NCBI GenBank assembly: GCA_025667525.1
Contig: JANFOE010000053.1
Coordinates: 560,501-624,500 of the forward strand
Origin: Glebionis coronaria
Lineage: Eukaryota > Streptophyta > Magnoliopsida > Asterales > Asteraceae
Reading direction: 5' to 3'
Length of the DNA stretch: 64,000 nucleotides
The notes beneath the pieces were generated by a model. The model was not told the DNA's origin. It was given only the letters and a program-made list of their open reading frames with translations, and ran no database searches. A program made the translations under genes and the position numbers. Below, one piece after another: positions 32,440-44,435 of this stretch (within the stretch, counting starts at the first letter, position 1; the number at the start of each line of letters is the position of its first letter).

Positions 32440-32774
32440 TGTTGGAAATACGTTTTACGTATTTATGAAGGATCGGTCGCTCCAACGATAATTATGTAAT
32501 AGGCTCGTGATCCACTTAGTTAATGTATAGTCCATATAGCCCACATGTAGGGTGGGCTATATATATCCCCTCCTAGCATGTTAGGAGGGGTTGTTCATTT
32601 TCACATTTTCATTATTAATCTTTACTTTCTCTCTCTACTTTTCTCCCTTCTCTTCTTTCTCTCTCTACTACATCATCTCCCTTCTTGATCTTCTTTATAT
32701 TATTAAACAATCCAATCCATTAAATCCATCCAATCAATCATCTTAGAATAGGCCAATGATCTCGTAGACCTTCA
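32440..32774 (+). repeat. copia-3 3' LTR
   Basis: Same length as the 5' LTR, with about four substitutions. It is followed by TTTAAGC and the resumed copia-2 RNase H codons. Confidence 0.93.
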
Positions 32775-33622
32775 TTTAAGCATGCCAAGGCGATTGGGCT
32801 GCAACTAGCTAGCGAACTCATGTAATAAATCTGTGATTAGTATTTGGATAAAGGATATTGAGACATTATTATATAAATGAAATAAAGATTGAGTTTCATT
32901 TATTCCTATTATTTAATTTTGTATCCTATTTTAACTGTTTTAATCCATGAATAAATTGTTATGCTAAATGTCTGTTTTCGATTAATAATATGGGAATATT
33001 ATTAAATTAAGACAAATCAAAATTGTGATAGAGTATACTTGAAAATATATTGATCGATTTTTGATGATATTCGATGAATTAAATATTGGACTTATCCCAA
33101 ATATATGATTTTACTTTGTGGATCTTTGTCATCAAGTAAATCATAAATAGTTATCCTCAGACCCGAGATGCTAGAAAACTGTTTTGAATCTAGTGCATTT
33201 TTGTGGAATAATTTAACGCTAAATGTAACTGGTAGCTATAAGGATTATTTTCAAAGGTGTTGCAAAATTCATAAGTTTTACTTGTAGTCGGAATGGGATT
33301 TATATCATCCAAGTTAGTTTTGGAGTTTAATATAGCTGGGCCCCTCGTAGGATTAGTAAGATGTTTGTGTTGCCACACCCAAATTTGTTTTGGTAATCTT
33401 GCTGAATCTGTGAACGAGAAACAGAATGGTTAATGAAAGGAATGACTAAGATCCATATCCTTATTAACGTTGTATTAGAAATAAAAGGATAATAATAAAT
33501 GATGAATCATTTAAAAGGTTTTATCCAGGAGACCTTACTTGAGTTGTACTAGAGACATTGCTAAGTGTAACTAGACGCTAGTCAATGTAATCACGATATT
33601 CGAAATATGTCCAAGTGGGAGA
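32775..33622 (+). other. copia-2 RNase H tail and 3' untranslated region
   Basis: Codons HAKAIGLQLASELM and a TAA at 32823-32825 finish copia-2 RNase H. The rest is noncoding and parallels the same region of copia-1. It ends in the polypurine tract CCAAGTGGGAGA at 33611-33622. Confidence 0.8.
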
Positions 33623-34161
33623 TGAAAGTTTATGGACTTATATTTAATAGTCGTGTGATAGGATCGAAATCGAGATTACGGGCTTGCACTCAATATGTAA
33701 ATTGTTAATTTAATTAATAAATATATTTATTGTATTTATTAATTTATTTAATAAATATATATTTATGTATATATTAAAATAAACAGAGACATAACTTTAA
33801 CGATCATTAATTAATTAAGAGTTAAGTATTAACGAATTTTAAATAAATATATAGTAAGTAAATTAAAAATAAAGAAGTTTGGAAGGTTCTAGAACACCCC
33901 ATGAGGGTGTTCTAGCCGTCGGCTATGGGGGAGAAAAAGGAAGGGGAAAACATTCCTTTTATTTGTTTATGGATACAAGTCTAGGCCTATATAAACAAAC
34001 CCTTCTCCTCATAATTCAAGAAATCACAAATCTCTTCCTCTCTCTCTCTCTCTCTCTCTTTGGTTGATCGCAGAAGAAACCCACAAAGGGGTTTTGGTTG
34101 GTTTTCTTGGTTGATCAATTTTACTTATAATCTAGTCCTAGCCCCTCTCTAAGGTTGTTGG
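33623..34161 (+). repeat. copia-2 3' LTR, truncated
   Basis: Matches 18122-18652 with small indels, including an expanded CT run near 34035. It stops at GTTGTTGG where gypsy-2 begins. The remaining ~300 bp of the LTR are not found on the far side of gypsy-2. Confidence 0.9.
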
Positions 34162-37107
34162 TGTAACACCCCCAATTTCGGCCATATCAGCGGAAGGGTC
34201 CTTGGGTGTTACTATCATGATTCCAGCTCAATATCATAGAAAACGGCTCAAAACGAGTCGTTTTGATAAAAACATCCATTCATTCATTTAACAATAAAAC
34301 TTTACACATGGTCCCAGATAACTTAAAGTTTACAAAACACTGTATATATGATAAAAATTCTTTGAACGGATATAATTTATAAAAGCGGGCCAAAACATTT
34401 CAAATATGCAAGCTTCACGAAACCGCCTTCCTCGAGTGCCTTCTTTATGGACCTGAGATAAAACATGCTAAAAAGTCAACAAAATTGCTGAGTGAATCTA
34501 TAGAGTTTAAATTAAATAAAGAGAACACAATACCGAATAAGCTTCCATGGTTAATAATTCATCGAAAGACAATTATGTTGTACGGACATAATCATCGGTG
34601 TTATTACATAAGCCTCGTAACATTGAACGTTGACATATATTATTTTAGCCAAACACACCTAGCCAAGTGCGTATATTTCTCTTATACAATGCATCCGATG
34701 TTTCATTACTAGTGTGTCACAACACCACGCGATAGCTAGTCGCGACCGGACTGGGCGTCACCCCGATAGATCTATCCATAGTATTAGCGTTCATTCGATT
34801 AACAATTCACGATTCCATAGGTCTTTTAAGGCTAAAACTAACTTATGTAATAACTTTCATCTAAGCATACAATCGGGTCCCTTGTGTTCTATTTTAAAAT
34901 AAATAGGGTTTACCACAAATTCTGGTTGCACCCGTTCATGGGTTTACAGCAACTCTTGTTGTACCCTTCATTTTCAATAAATACTTTTCAAGTATATAGA
35001 GCTTCCACAACTTTTAGTTGCACCATTCAATTGGTTTACCGCAACTTATAGTTGTACCTTTATTTTTAATAAAACAAGCATGTTATCCCCCTCGCAGGTT
35101 TCTAAAACAATTAAAGAATTTAAAATCAAGGCTATAGACTCACCTTAGTACGAGAGTGGTATTGCGATGATCGCCGACGATAAACGGTGCCCGTTAAACA
35201 CGAAAACTGCAACCTACCAAATAAGGCGCGCTCGTTAATAATCGACTCAAGTATAAATCCTACTTAAATAATACAAAACTCAAAATTTACAAAACCATTA
35301 CAATCCCGAAAGAATAAAAATACAAGTGATACTTCTATATCCTTTTTATCCAACACTATTCGTTTAAATACTTGCACTCTTGACATTGACCCGTCATACG
35401 ACGCCAAGTCAACGCATGTCAACTTATCACTTTACTTCACTCGGACCAGTAACTAAGTCATTGATATAATTACTAAACACTTGATTAAATCACCATGTCC
35501 AATAGTGAATACTCAAACTCACACCACACGAGCATTGAACTAAGTGTCCAAAATACAAATCAGCATGTACACACCAATCTACCCTATCTAAACTTGTTTG
35601 ATTTCGACGAAACTTGGTGACAAACTCACACATAACCTGATTAAGACTCAGTTCAAATTTCATCCAAAAATATTATCTCTAAGGCCTTCTGCCCGACACA
35701 TCTATGAGTTACAAAAAACCGGACAGATTTACGCCTTCAACTCGTAAAACCATTTTGACTTCTCTAAGCAATTCCGTCTACAAAACCGACACTCGGGTTT
35801 GAAAATAGACTCATGACCTGAGGTTTAGAGACTTACAACAGTCCTTGACTATTTTTAAAGCTCATTCTATAGTCCCCGAGATTCGATCCAAATATCGACA
35901 ACAACTATATATTGTGTCGATACTCGTCTCCCGGTACACGAATAATCAAACTATCATAACTTCTCGCTCGTTTGGAGCTAGAAGCCCTACTTTATATCAA
36001 ATCGAAGCTAATCGCATTCTTTACAACCCTATCCTATTAGTTAAGCATTAATTAAACCATAAGGTACCCAAAATCAGCCTTTTACCTACTGACCTAAATT
36101 ACCTCCTAAAATCTCACACAAAACCACACTTTTGATCAAATTTTACCACTTTTCTCATCATCCTAAACCCCTAATAACAACATATATTAATCCTAACACT
36201 AGTATGAATCAAATAAATAAAAACCCAAAATCAAAAATAACTTTCTTTCAACAAAACAAGATAATCTACACATGATTATCACTAGATAACACATGCAAGA
36301 TCATCAAATCATCATATCAACTCTAAATCATAATAAAAATTAAAACATGATGCATGTAAGAGATTTTTGTACCCAAAGAATCCCCTTTGATTTTAGAAAT
36401 GGTTCTTGTGTTAGATTTGGATGGATCAAGATAGAAATCAAGATAAAATTAGGGTTTATGGGGTGGGAGCTCACAGCTAGGAAGGAGAAAGAGAGAGAAG
36501 TAGTTTTGATCTTTGTTAACTTTTTACTATGTGTTAGAGTTAGGTGAGAAAATAATTTTATATGATGGATGGAGGGCTAGTTTTGCCAAAGTTGTATAGT
36601 TTTGGACCAAAAAGCAATTTAATAGTTTAAAGGGTAGAAAATAACTATTAGTCAAAGTTGAAAATATTTACGGGACTCGGGTCTCGTAAAAATACTTTTC
36701 AAAAGTTTAAAACGCTTCATAAGTATAATAATAAAGCTTCGACGCGACTTAAAACGTAATTAAATCGTTAACGTCGAAAATATTAAATATCGAGACAATC
36801 GATAATAAAACATAAATTTTTGAGCACCGTCGGTATCGGGATCACTAATAGTTCTCGTCGCTCGTTAAAACGTAAAACACGAGAAATAAAGATAAATACA
36901 ATAAAAACAATTCTTATGATAAATTGAGAATATAATATCGACACCTAACGTATTCCTTGTCGGTTTTAATCTAAACAACATTCTTACGTTATGTTTCAAG
37001 CCATAACCTTCTCGGCTAGCCGATAATTTAAAATTCTCATTAAAGTAAACATATAATACTTAATAGTCGAGATCAAAATATCGACCTGAAATTGACGGAT
37101 TGTCACA
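34162..37107 (-). repeat. gypsy-2 3' LTR
   Basis: 2946 bp; in minus orientation it starts TGTGACAATCCG and ends GGGGGTGTTACA. It is longer than the other LTR, partly because of segments near 34880-35040 and 35700-35860 that are shorter there. Short open frames inside are not genes. Confidence 0.92.
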
Positions 37108-37430
37108 TCATCCCCACCAGACTTTGACAATAGGAATACGACTTTTCCAGACTTTGACAATAGGAATACGACTTTGCTTCAGTTGCCTAACTTCCTTATC
37201 AATAATATTAACAAGTTTTTTGATGAAATGCAACTTACCGTCGATTCATACTTCATCAAGAGGGATAATAAGATCTTTTTCAGAAAAAAAATTCTTTAAG
37301 TTCGACATATGAAAAAGTATTGTGGATTCCTTGTAGGTCTCGAGGTAATTTAAGTTTTCTGCCACCGGACTCACTTTCGATATCATCTCGAATGGTCCAA
37401 ACTCACGGGGACTTAACTTCCCATGTTTTC
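37108..37430 (-). pseudogene. gypsy-2 Pol C-terminus (chromodomain-type tail)
   Basis: Minus-strand codons, with a few frame changes, read HGKLSPREFGPFEMISKVSP, then FHMSNLKNFFSEKDLIIPLD, then KLHFIKKLVNIIDKEVRQLK and QSRIPIVKVW. This is the integrase C-terminus and chromodomain-like end of plant chromoviruses. A 33-bp tandem duplication repeats SRIPIVKVW (plus strand 37120-37185). The polypurine tract TGGTGGGGATGA lies between it and the LTR. Chromodomains steer integration to marked chromatin. Confidence 0.75.
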
Positions 37431-38250
37431 AAAAATATATAACACCTTTTCCATGGTGATAGCTTTGGCATAACTTTTCCACCTACCTCGAATTCCAAAG
37501 GTTTTCACTTCACATCGTCATAACTTCTATGTCTACTACGAGCAGTCAACAAAGGATTCTTAGTTAGCGCGATCGATTTATTTATCGAGATGAAATGAGC
37601 AGAATCAATCGGTCAACATTGACACAAATTGAATTAAATCCAGACTGAGTTTTCGAGAGCTTAACAATGAAGTCCATTGTAATTTGCTCCTACTTCCCAA
37701 ATAATAACGAATAACACAATCGTAATCACTTAAAGGCTTATTTACCTCTTTTTATTCCAGAAGACATTGTAGGCTCTTTCTATCGGTGGAAACCGTACAT
37801 TTGGTGCCATACAATTAATGTCTCCATAGGCAAAGAGTAAAAATCAACGCACCCAATTACAAGTCATGGGTTGTGCAGTTTCCTCATTCTTCCAATGTTT
37901 CCTACAAGCATACACAAATCAGACAGCTCTAAATCCTTTAAGAGATGTATCATGATCAGCAACAAAATCTTTACTTCTTTCGGGTAACGATAAGATCGAC
38001 GTGCTGCAGAGTTTCCTTTTCATGGTTTGAAAAGCTTTTTCTTCATCATCGCCCCACACATACGGTTAATTCTTTTTAGTTAGCGTAGTTAATGGTTTTG
38101 ATATCAAAGAGAATCCTTCAATAAACATTCAGTAATAACCAGCCAAACCTAGAAATTGTCGTACTTCAGTTGGAGCATATTCAAATTTTCGATGGCTTTG
38201 ATTTTTGCAGGATAGACATGTACCCCACTTTTGTCAATCACATGTCAACG
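37431..38250 (-). pseudogene. gypsy-2 RNase H/integrase remnants
   Basis: Only islands are readable on the minus strand. ITMDFIVKLSKTQSGFNSI near 37680 corresponds to the start of the gypsy integrase core, and CVDFYSLPMETLIVWHQMYG-like codons near 37800 to the preceding region. Most of RNase H and the integrase catalytic core are deleted. Many stops. Confidence 0.55.
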
Positions 38251-38960
38251 AAATCATACGGAACTAAGCCAAATATCACACTTTGAGAATTTTGCGTACA
38301 AATTTTCGTTCTTTGACAAGTTCAAGAAAATCTTTAAGTGTTCGGCATGTTCTTCCTCGCTCTTAGAGCAGATTAGAATGTCATCAAAGAAAATGATCAC
38401 GAATTTATCAAGATACGGCTTACACATACGATTCATTAAGTCAATGGATACAGCAGGTGCATTAGTCAAACCAAAAGGCGTAACACGAAACTCATAATGA
38501 CCATCACAGGTTCTAAACGCCGTGATAGGAATATCTTCCTCGCGTATGCGAAGTTGATGTTAAGCAAAACAATGATCAACCTTGGAGAAAACACGAGAAC
38601 TTGAAGTTGATCAAATAGATCATCAATTCTTGGAAGCGGGTAACGATTCTCAATTGTTAGCTTATTCAACCCTCGGTAAACGATGCACATACAGAACGAA
38701 GCATCTTTCTTCTTAATGAATAGAATAGGAACTTCCCAAAGTGACAAGCTCGGTCGAATAAAACCTTTATCATGTAGCTCGTGCAATTGCACAAACAACT
38801 CCTTCTGCTCGGATGGTGCTAATCGATATGGCGCACGTGCCACGGTTGCAGCACCAGGAATTAGATCAATTAGGAATTCTATTTGCCTTGGAGGCGAAAG
38901 TCCTGGGAAATCATCCCAGAAACACTTCGGAATGGTCAGGAATGACTAGAGTATTTCTAC
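38251..38960 (-). pseudogene. gypsy-2 reverse transcriptase
   Basis: In minus orientation: [20 protein letters not shown], then [20 protein letters not shown], then [20 protein letters not shown] and, after a frame break near 38540, [19 protein letters not shown] and [19 protein letters not shown]. The catalytic motif reads FFDD instead of the usual (Y/F)(I/V)DD. The region continues [20 protein letters not shown]. This is clearly a Ty3/gypsy RT by motif order. Frame breaks and stops make it inactive. Confidence 0.88.
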
Positions 38961-39175
38961 TTACTTCTCTTACGATTTCTTCTCCGATACTTGGGCTAGG
39001 AATAACTCGTAACCTTTTTCGATATACTTACGAGCTCTAATGCACGAAACAATTTTCAGTTTGGAATTATTTTTCCCTTTAGTGACCTCGTCAGCCTTGC
39101 CTTGAATTATGTGTCCCATGAGCTATTAAGCCATGTAGACAGCTTCAAAAATAATAAATGGCTTAGAAGAAGTCA
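38961..39175 (-). pseudogene. gypsy-2 protease-RT linker
   Basis: Minus-strand codons read KLKIVSCIRARKYIEKGYEL followed by FLAQVSEK, the conserved stretch between protease and RT. Gag sequence follows immediately upstream, so zinc knuckles and protease have been deleted. Confidence 0.6.
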
Positions 39176-39780
39176 CATCACCGTGTATATTCTTGGTCAT
39201 CCGTGAATATACTGCTTGACCTAGATAGTTCGGGTTCCACCATTCTTGGACATAAAGGATTCAACTCATGGAAACACTTGGTATATCTACTAATGTTAGT
39301 TCCCTTAGGTTTCAGGTTGTACAACACTTGCTCCATACCTTGGAAATACTTCGAGGACAAACTCCTCAGTTAACCGCTTCCTCAACTTAGTCCATGGTGT
39401 CCCATAAGTAACGATACCTATGGAAGCAAGTCTGCCATTTCACCAAATTAATGCACGACCTTGGAGAGTTGCGATTTCAAACTGCAGCTTATCTTCCTGA
39501 TTGGAGTCACTGATTCGAAAGACTGACGTCAACTTTTCAACAACTGACACAATCCTTTATCATCTTTAGTCCCCTAAAGAGTCTACGGTTTGAATTTTAT
39601 GAATGAAGTGTAGTTATAGCCTCTAATTTTCCGGCACATTCATTCCATCAGTACCACGAACATTATTGGCTCCAGCTTCAGCTCCACCAGTTCCAGTTCC
39701 ACCAGTTGTAGCTTCAGCTGCAGTTCCAGATCCATCAATCATGTTGGCCATGAATTCAATTAAAGATACAACAACTTATT
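39176..39780 (-). pseudogene. gypsy-2 gag remnant
   Basis: In minus orientation this reads SVFRISDSNQEDKLQFEIAT, then LQGRALIW and a stop where a second Trp is usual, then GTPWTKLRKRLTEEF. This is the plant gypsy gag core. Upstream (39780-39600) a Gly/Thr/Ala-rich segment with GGTGTGGAEAGANN corresponds to the N-terminal part. A proline-rich frame on the plus strand at 39666 is only its antisense shadow. Confidence 0.7.
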
Positions 39781-41024
39781 CACAAATAACTTGGCGCATT
39801 TGTGCTTCAGTCATAGCTTTCATTGACTGCATGATCCTTGTGCAACGCAAATCAAATCATAATGAGTATTCATTAAATGGTTGCGTTATACCACATGAAT
39901 TTAAAAGAGAAAAGCAAAGAAAGATAATAATAGAATGATGTAGAATTAGGAATCAAGAGATAGTCATTCCATTGATCACAAACTAGTACAAGTTTTATTG
40001 TCAAGCATTATAGATTATCATCGTCTAATGCTATACAACTTAGAAGACTAGTCCTACTAACTATTGTCACAGTTTAGTTAGTGATTTGAAAGATAATACA
40101 ATTGATAAACTAATACACTAAGAGTTACTAGATAATTCATGTGGCTAAGAAGGCTCTTCGGTCCCACTAGAAAAAGATTTCTTCAGTGTCTTTCAGAGAC
40201 ACTTGATATCCTCCTCAATTGGTTGTTTTTGAACAACCCAAATATAACCATCCCATGATCAAAGGATTAAAGGAACAAAATCAAAGAATGAATCGAGCAA
40301 ACGAGTTATGGGTTAATAAGAGTTTAATTACGCATATGCTATATGCTTAAGGCCACACGTTTATAAATCATTATTTCCATGGATTGATCAAACCCATCCA
40401 AATAAGGTTTAGAAATTTGCGGTTCAAAAATTTATAATTTCCTTGTTCAAATAAGTGGCCAATTCATTTCAACAAGACAATTATAAATCACCTTATTTAA
40501 GCATCGCCAGCTCAACACAGAACATCAGGATCAAAACAAACGAGAGTCTGATTTAACAGAAAATGATCAGTGATATGATATGAAATCCTGGTTGGCATAT
40601 GAATACCATACTAATCAATCTCAATTCCTAACAACCAACAAGTACAATCTCAAACAAACTTGTTTCTAGCAAACAATACAATGTCGAAGATTAATGAAAA
40701 TGGAGATAAAATTTACTAAACGAGATGAACGGATCGATAAATCAAGAATAAGAACCAAGGAAATCAAAATCCTTGTAACCAAAAGAATATCATCGAGAAT
40801 ATTAACCATTTCGTTGGGATTATGTATATCCCCAACTTAGTTAGTCTCGTGCATAACTGGATTCATTTCAGGAATAGCTTCAGTGCTAGCATTAAAATGA
40901 CTAGGGTGGCTTTGTGACAATCTACGTCGTATAAATATCTCCCATAAGTATAAAACTATCATTTATCATCAAATAAATGAAGACATACCTTGTAATTCAT
41001 AAGTACAAATAATCGATAAAGATT

Positions 41025-41068
<44 letters not shown>
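39781..41068 (-). other. gypsy-2 leader
   Basis: Noncoding sequence between gag and the MITE next to the primer-binding site. No gene recognised. It ends in a (TA)n run at 41030-41069. Confidence 0.6.
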
Positions 41069-41071
<3 letters not shown>

Positions 41072-41458
41072 GGACTTTATTTAAAGAACCCATCTTAGTG
41101 ACAGAACTTGCAGAACTCTTGTTTTTGAAGGCAAACATGTATGTTTGAAGGCTTACATGTATGTTTATGAAAGCGAACATGTATGTTTTTATATCGGTGC
41201 ACATACATGCATGCGCGCTTTCAAAAATGTATGTTTTTGAATGCGTGCACATACATGCATGCACGCCCTCAAACATATATGTTTTTGGATATCTTTTTTT
41301 AGTTTTATTTAATTTTGACAAAAAGAACTTCAAATATGCTTCGTAAATGCATATATTCTCTAAATACATACATGTACTCTTTCAAACATACATGTTTGCC
41401 TTAAAAAACAAGAGTTCTGCAAGTTCTGTCATTAAGATGGGTTCTGTAAATAAAGTTA

Positions 41459-41461
<3 letters not shown>
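41069..41461. mobile_element. MITE inserted in a TA microsatellite (Micron-like)
   Basis: Inverted repeats of at least 80 bp: left GACTTTATTTAAAGAACCC, right the complement of AACTTTATTTACAGAACCC. Both continue through CATCTTA.TGACAGAACTTG. The element is flanked on both sides by (TA)n runs (41030-41069 and 41462-41532). The interior repeats ACATGTATGTTT and CACATACATGCATGC, so the whole 393 bp can fold into one long hairpin. TA-microsatellite-bound MITEs are known from rice (Micron family). Family identity here is inferred from the arrangement. Confidence 0.75.

Positions 41462-41532
<71 letters not shown>
41462..41532. repeat. (TA)n microsatellite
   Basis: About 35 TA units on the right side of the MITE. 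The open frame encoding Tyr-Ile repeats is an artefact of this tract. Confidence 0.97.
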
Positions 41533-41535
<3 letters not shown>

Positions 41536-41662
41536 CCCATATACATATATAAGTACTTTCATTCTCGTCCATTGGCAACTCGGAGGTTTCGCTTGCAACT
41601 ATTATAGTTAAAAGATTTCAAAACTTCATTTTTGGAAAATCTTTTCGTTCTCTATAACTTGA

Positions 41663-41674
41663 GCTCTGATACCA
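41663..41674 (-). other. gypsy-2 primer-binding site
   Basis: Minus-strand TGGTATCAGAGC, a perfect initiator tRNA-Met type site, three bases from the end of the 5' LTR. Confidence 0.92.
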
Positions 41675-41677
41675 ATT

Positions 41678-44430
41678 TGTAACACCCCTAATTTCGGTCA
41701 TATAAGCGGAAGGGTCCTTGGGTGTTACTATCATGATTCCAGCTTAATATCATAGAAAACGGCTCAAAACGAGTCGTTTTGATAAAAACATACATCCATT
41801 CATTCATTCAACAATAAAACTTTACACATGGTCCTAGATAACTTAAAGTTTACAAAACACTATATATGATAAAAATTCTTTGAATGGATATAATTTATAA
41901 AAGCGGGCCAAAACATTTCAAATATGCAAGCTTCACGAAACCGCCTTCCTCGAGTGCCTTCCTTATGGACCTGAGATAAAACATGCTAAAAAGTCAACAA
42001 AATTGCTGAGTGAATCTATAGAGTTTAAATTAAATAAAGAGAACACAAATATACCGAATAACCTTCCATGGTTAATAATTCATCGAAAGACAATTATGTT
42101 GTACGGACATAATCATCGGTGTTATTACATAATCCTCGTGACATTGAATGTTAACATATATTATTTCAGCCCGACACACCTAGCCAAGTGTGTATATTTC
42201 TCTTATACAATGCATCCGATGTTTCATCACTAGTGTGTCACAACACCACGCGATAGCTAGTCGCGACCGGACTGGGTGTCACCCCGATTGATCTATCCAT
42301 AGTATTAGCGTTCCTTCGATTAACAATTCACGATTCCATGGGTCTTTTAAGGCTAAATCTAACTTATGCAGTAATCTAAGCATACAATCGGACCCATTCA
42401 TGGGTTTACAGCAACTCTTGTTGTACCCTTCATTTTCAATAATTAATTTTAAAGTATATAAAGCTTCCACAACTTTTAGTTGCACCATTTAATTGGTTTA
42501 CCACAACTTATAGTTGTACTCTTTATTTTTAATAAAACAAGCATGTTATCCCCTCGCAGGTTTCTAAAACAATTATAGAATTTAAAAGCGAGGCTATAGA
42601 CTCACCTTAGTACGAGAGTGGTATTGAGATGATCGCCGACGATGAATGATGCCCGTTAAACACGAAAATCGCAACCTACCAAATAAGGTGCGCTCGTTAA
42701 TAATCGACTCAAGTATAAATCATACTTAAATAATACAAAACTCAAAATTTACAAAACCATTACAATCCCGAAAGAATAAAAATACAAGTGATACTTCTAT
42801 ATCCATTTTATCTAACACTATTCTTTTTAATACTTGCACTCTTGACATTGACCCTTCATACAATGCCAAGTCAACGCAAGTCAATTTATCACTTTACTTC
42901 TCTCGGACCAGTAACTAAGTCATTGATATAATGACTAAACACTTGAGTAAATCACCATGTCCAATAGTGAATACTCAAACTCACGCCACACGAGCATTGA
43001 ACTACGTGTCCAAAATACAAATCAGCATGTACACTCCAAATGTAAACACCAATCTACCCTATCTAACTTGTCTGATTTAGATGAAACTTGGTGACAAACT
43101 CACACATAACCTGATTAAGACTCAGTTCAAATTTCATCCAAAAATATTATCTCTAAGGCCTTCTGCTCGACACATCTATGAGTCTCATTCTATAGTCCCA
43201 GAGATTCGATCCAAATATCGACAACACCTATATATATTGTGCCGATACTCGTCTCTCGGTACACGAATAATCAAACTATCATAACTTCTCGCTCGTTTGG
43301 AGCTAGAGGCCATACTTTATATCAAATCGAAGCTAATCGAATTCTTTACAACCCTATCCAATTAGTTAAGCAATAATTAAACCATAAGGTACCCAAAATC
43401 AGTCTTTTACCTACTGACCTAAATTACCTCCTAAAATCTCATACAAAACCACACTTTTGATCAAATTTTACCACTTTTCTCATCATCCTAAACCCCTAAT
43501 AACAACATATATTAGTCCTATCACTTGTATAAATCAAATAAATAAAAACCCAAAATCAAAAATAACTTTCTTTCAACAAAACAAGATAATCTACACATGA
43601 TTATCACTAGATAACACATGCAAGATCATCAAATCATCATATCAACTCTAAATCATACTAAAAATTAAAACATGATGCATGTAAGAGATTTTTGTACCAA
43701 AAGAATCCCCTTTTGATTTTAGAGATGGGTCTTGTGTTAGATTTGGATGGATCAAGATAGAAATCAAGATATAGTTAGGGTTTATGGGGTGGGAGCTCAC
43801 GGCTAGGAAGGAGAAAGAGAGAGAAGTGTTTTGATCTTTGTTAACTTTTTACTTTGTGTTAGAGTTAGGTGAGAAAATACTTTTATATGGTGGATGGAGG
43901 GTTAGTCTTGCCAAAGTTGTATAGTTTTGGACCAAAAAGCAATTTAATAGTTTAAAGGGTAAAAAATGACTATTAGTCAAAGTTGAAAATATTTATGGGA
44001 CTCGGGTCTCGTAAAAATACTTTTCAAAAGTTTAAAACGCTTCATAAATATAATATTAAAGCTTCGACACGACTTAAAACGTAATTAAATCGAAAACGTC
44101 GAAAATATTAAATATCGAGACAACTGATAATAAAACATAAATTTTTGGGCATCCGTCGGTATCGCGATCACTAATAGTTCTCGTCACTCATTAAACGTAA
44201 AACACGAGAATACAGATAAATACAATAAAAATAATTCTTATGATAAATTGAGAATATAATATCAATACCTAACGTATTCCTTGTCGGTTTTCATCTAAAC
44301 GACATTCTTACGTTATGTTCAAGCCATAACCTTCTCGGCTAGCCGATAATTTGAAATTCTCACTAAAGTAAACATATAATACTTAATACTCGAGATTAAA
44401 ATAGCGACCTAAAATTGACGGATTGTCACA
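41678..44430 (-). repeat. gypsy-2 5' LTR
   Basis: 2753 bp; ends TGTAACACCCC... and ...GATTGTCACA in plus orientation. It is highly similar to the left LTR apart from indels. Right flank TSD GTTGG. Confidence 0.92.
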
Positions 44431-44435
44431 GTTGG

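Larger units (their letters stand above)
24402..32774 (+). mobile_element. copia-3: young gag-only LTR retrotransposon
   Basis: Two 335-bp LTRs (24402-24736, 32440-32774) differ at about four positions by my eye count. A primer-binding site TGGTATCAAGAGC lies at 24739-24751 and a polypurine tract TTAGGGGGAGA ends just before the 3' LTR. The flanks carry TTTAGC on the left and TTTAAGC on the right, an imperfect target-site duplication. Inside is a single gag-like frame; protease, integrase, RT and RNase H are all absent. The rest is a minisatellite, a hairpin array and other repeats. It fits the class of non-autonomous elements that keep gag only. Confidence 0.92.
18122..34161 (+). mobile_element. 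copia-2: Ty1/copia element split by copia-3 and truncated by gypsy-2
   Basis: The 5' LTR at 18122 and the 3' LTR at 33623 are closely similar over 530 bp. Between them lie gag, protease, integrase, reverse transcriptase and RNase H on the plus strand. The element is interrupted at 24401 by copia-3 and its 3' LTR is cut at 34161 by gypsy-2. Removing copia-3 leaves about 7.7 kb. It landed in the Aurora remnant; the five bases before the 5' LTR are GATGT, but the other TSD copy is not found. Confidence 0.92.
34162..44430 (-). mobile_element. gypsy-2: Ty3/gypsy chromodomain-type element, decayed
   Basis: Long LTRs at 34162-37107 and 41678-44430, with perfect 5-bp TSD GTTGG at 34157-34161 and 44431-44435. 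On the minus strand the right LTR is the 5' LTR, followed by a primer-binding site, leader, gag, protease-RT linker, RT, integrase remnants, a chromodomain-like tail, a polypurine tract and the 3' LTR. The internal region is only about 4.6 kb, so gag, protease, RNase H and integrase carry large deletions. The C-terminal tail and long LTRs suggest the Tekay/Del chromovirus lineage (inference). Confidence 0.93.

Noticed and set aside
39666..39938. Proline-rich plus-strand protein
   Set aside because: Antisense of the Gly/Thr-rich gypsy-2 gag N-terminus.
41347..41607. Open frame with a Tyr-Ile repeat
   Set aside because: Translation of a (TA)n microsatellite.
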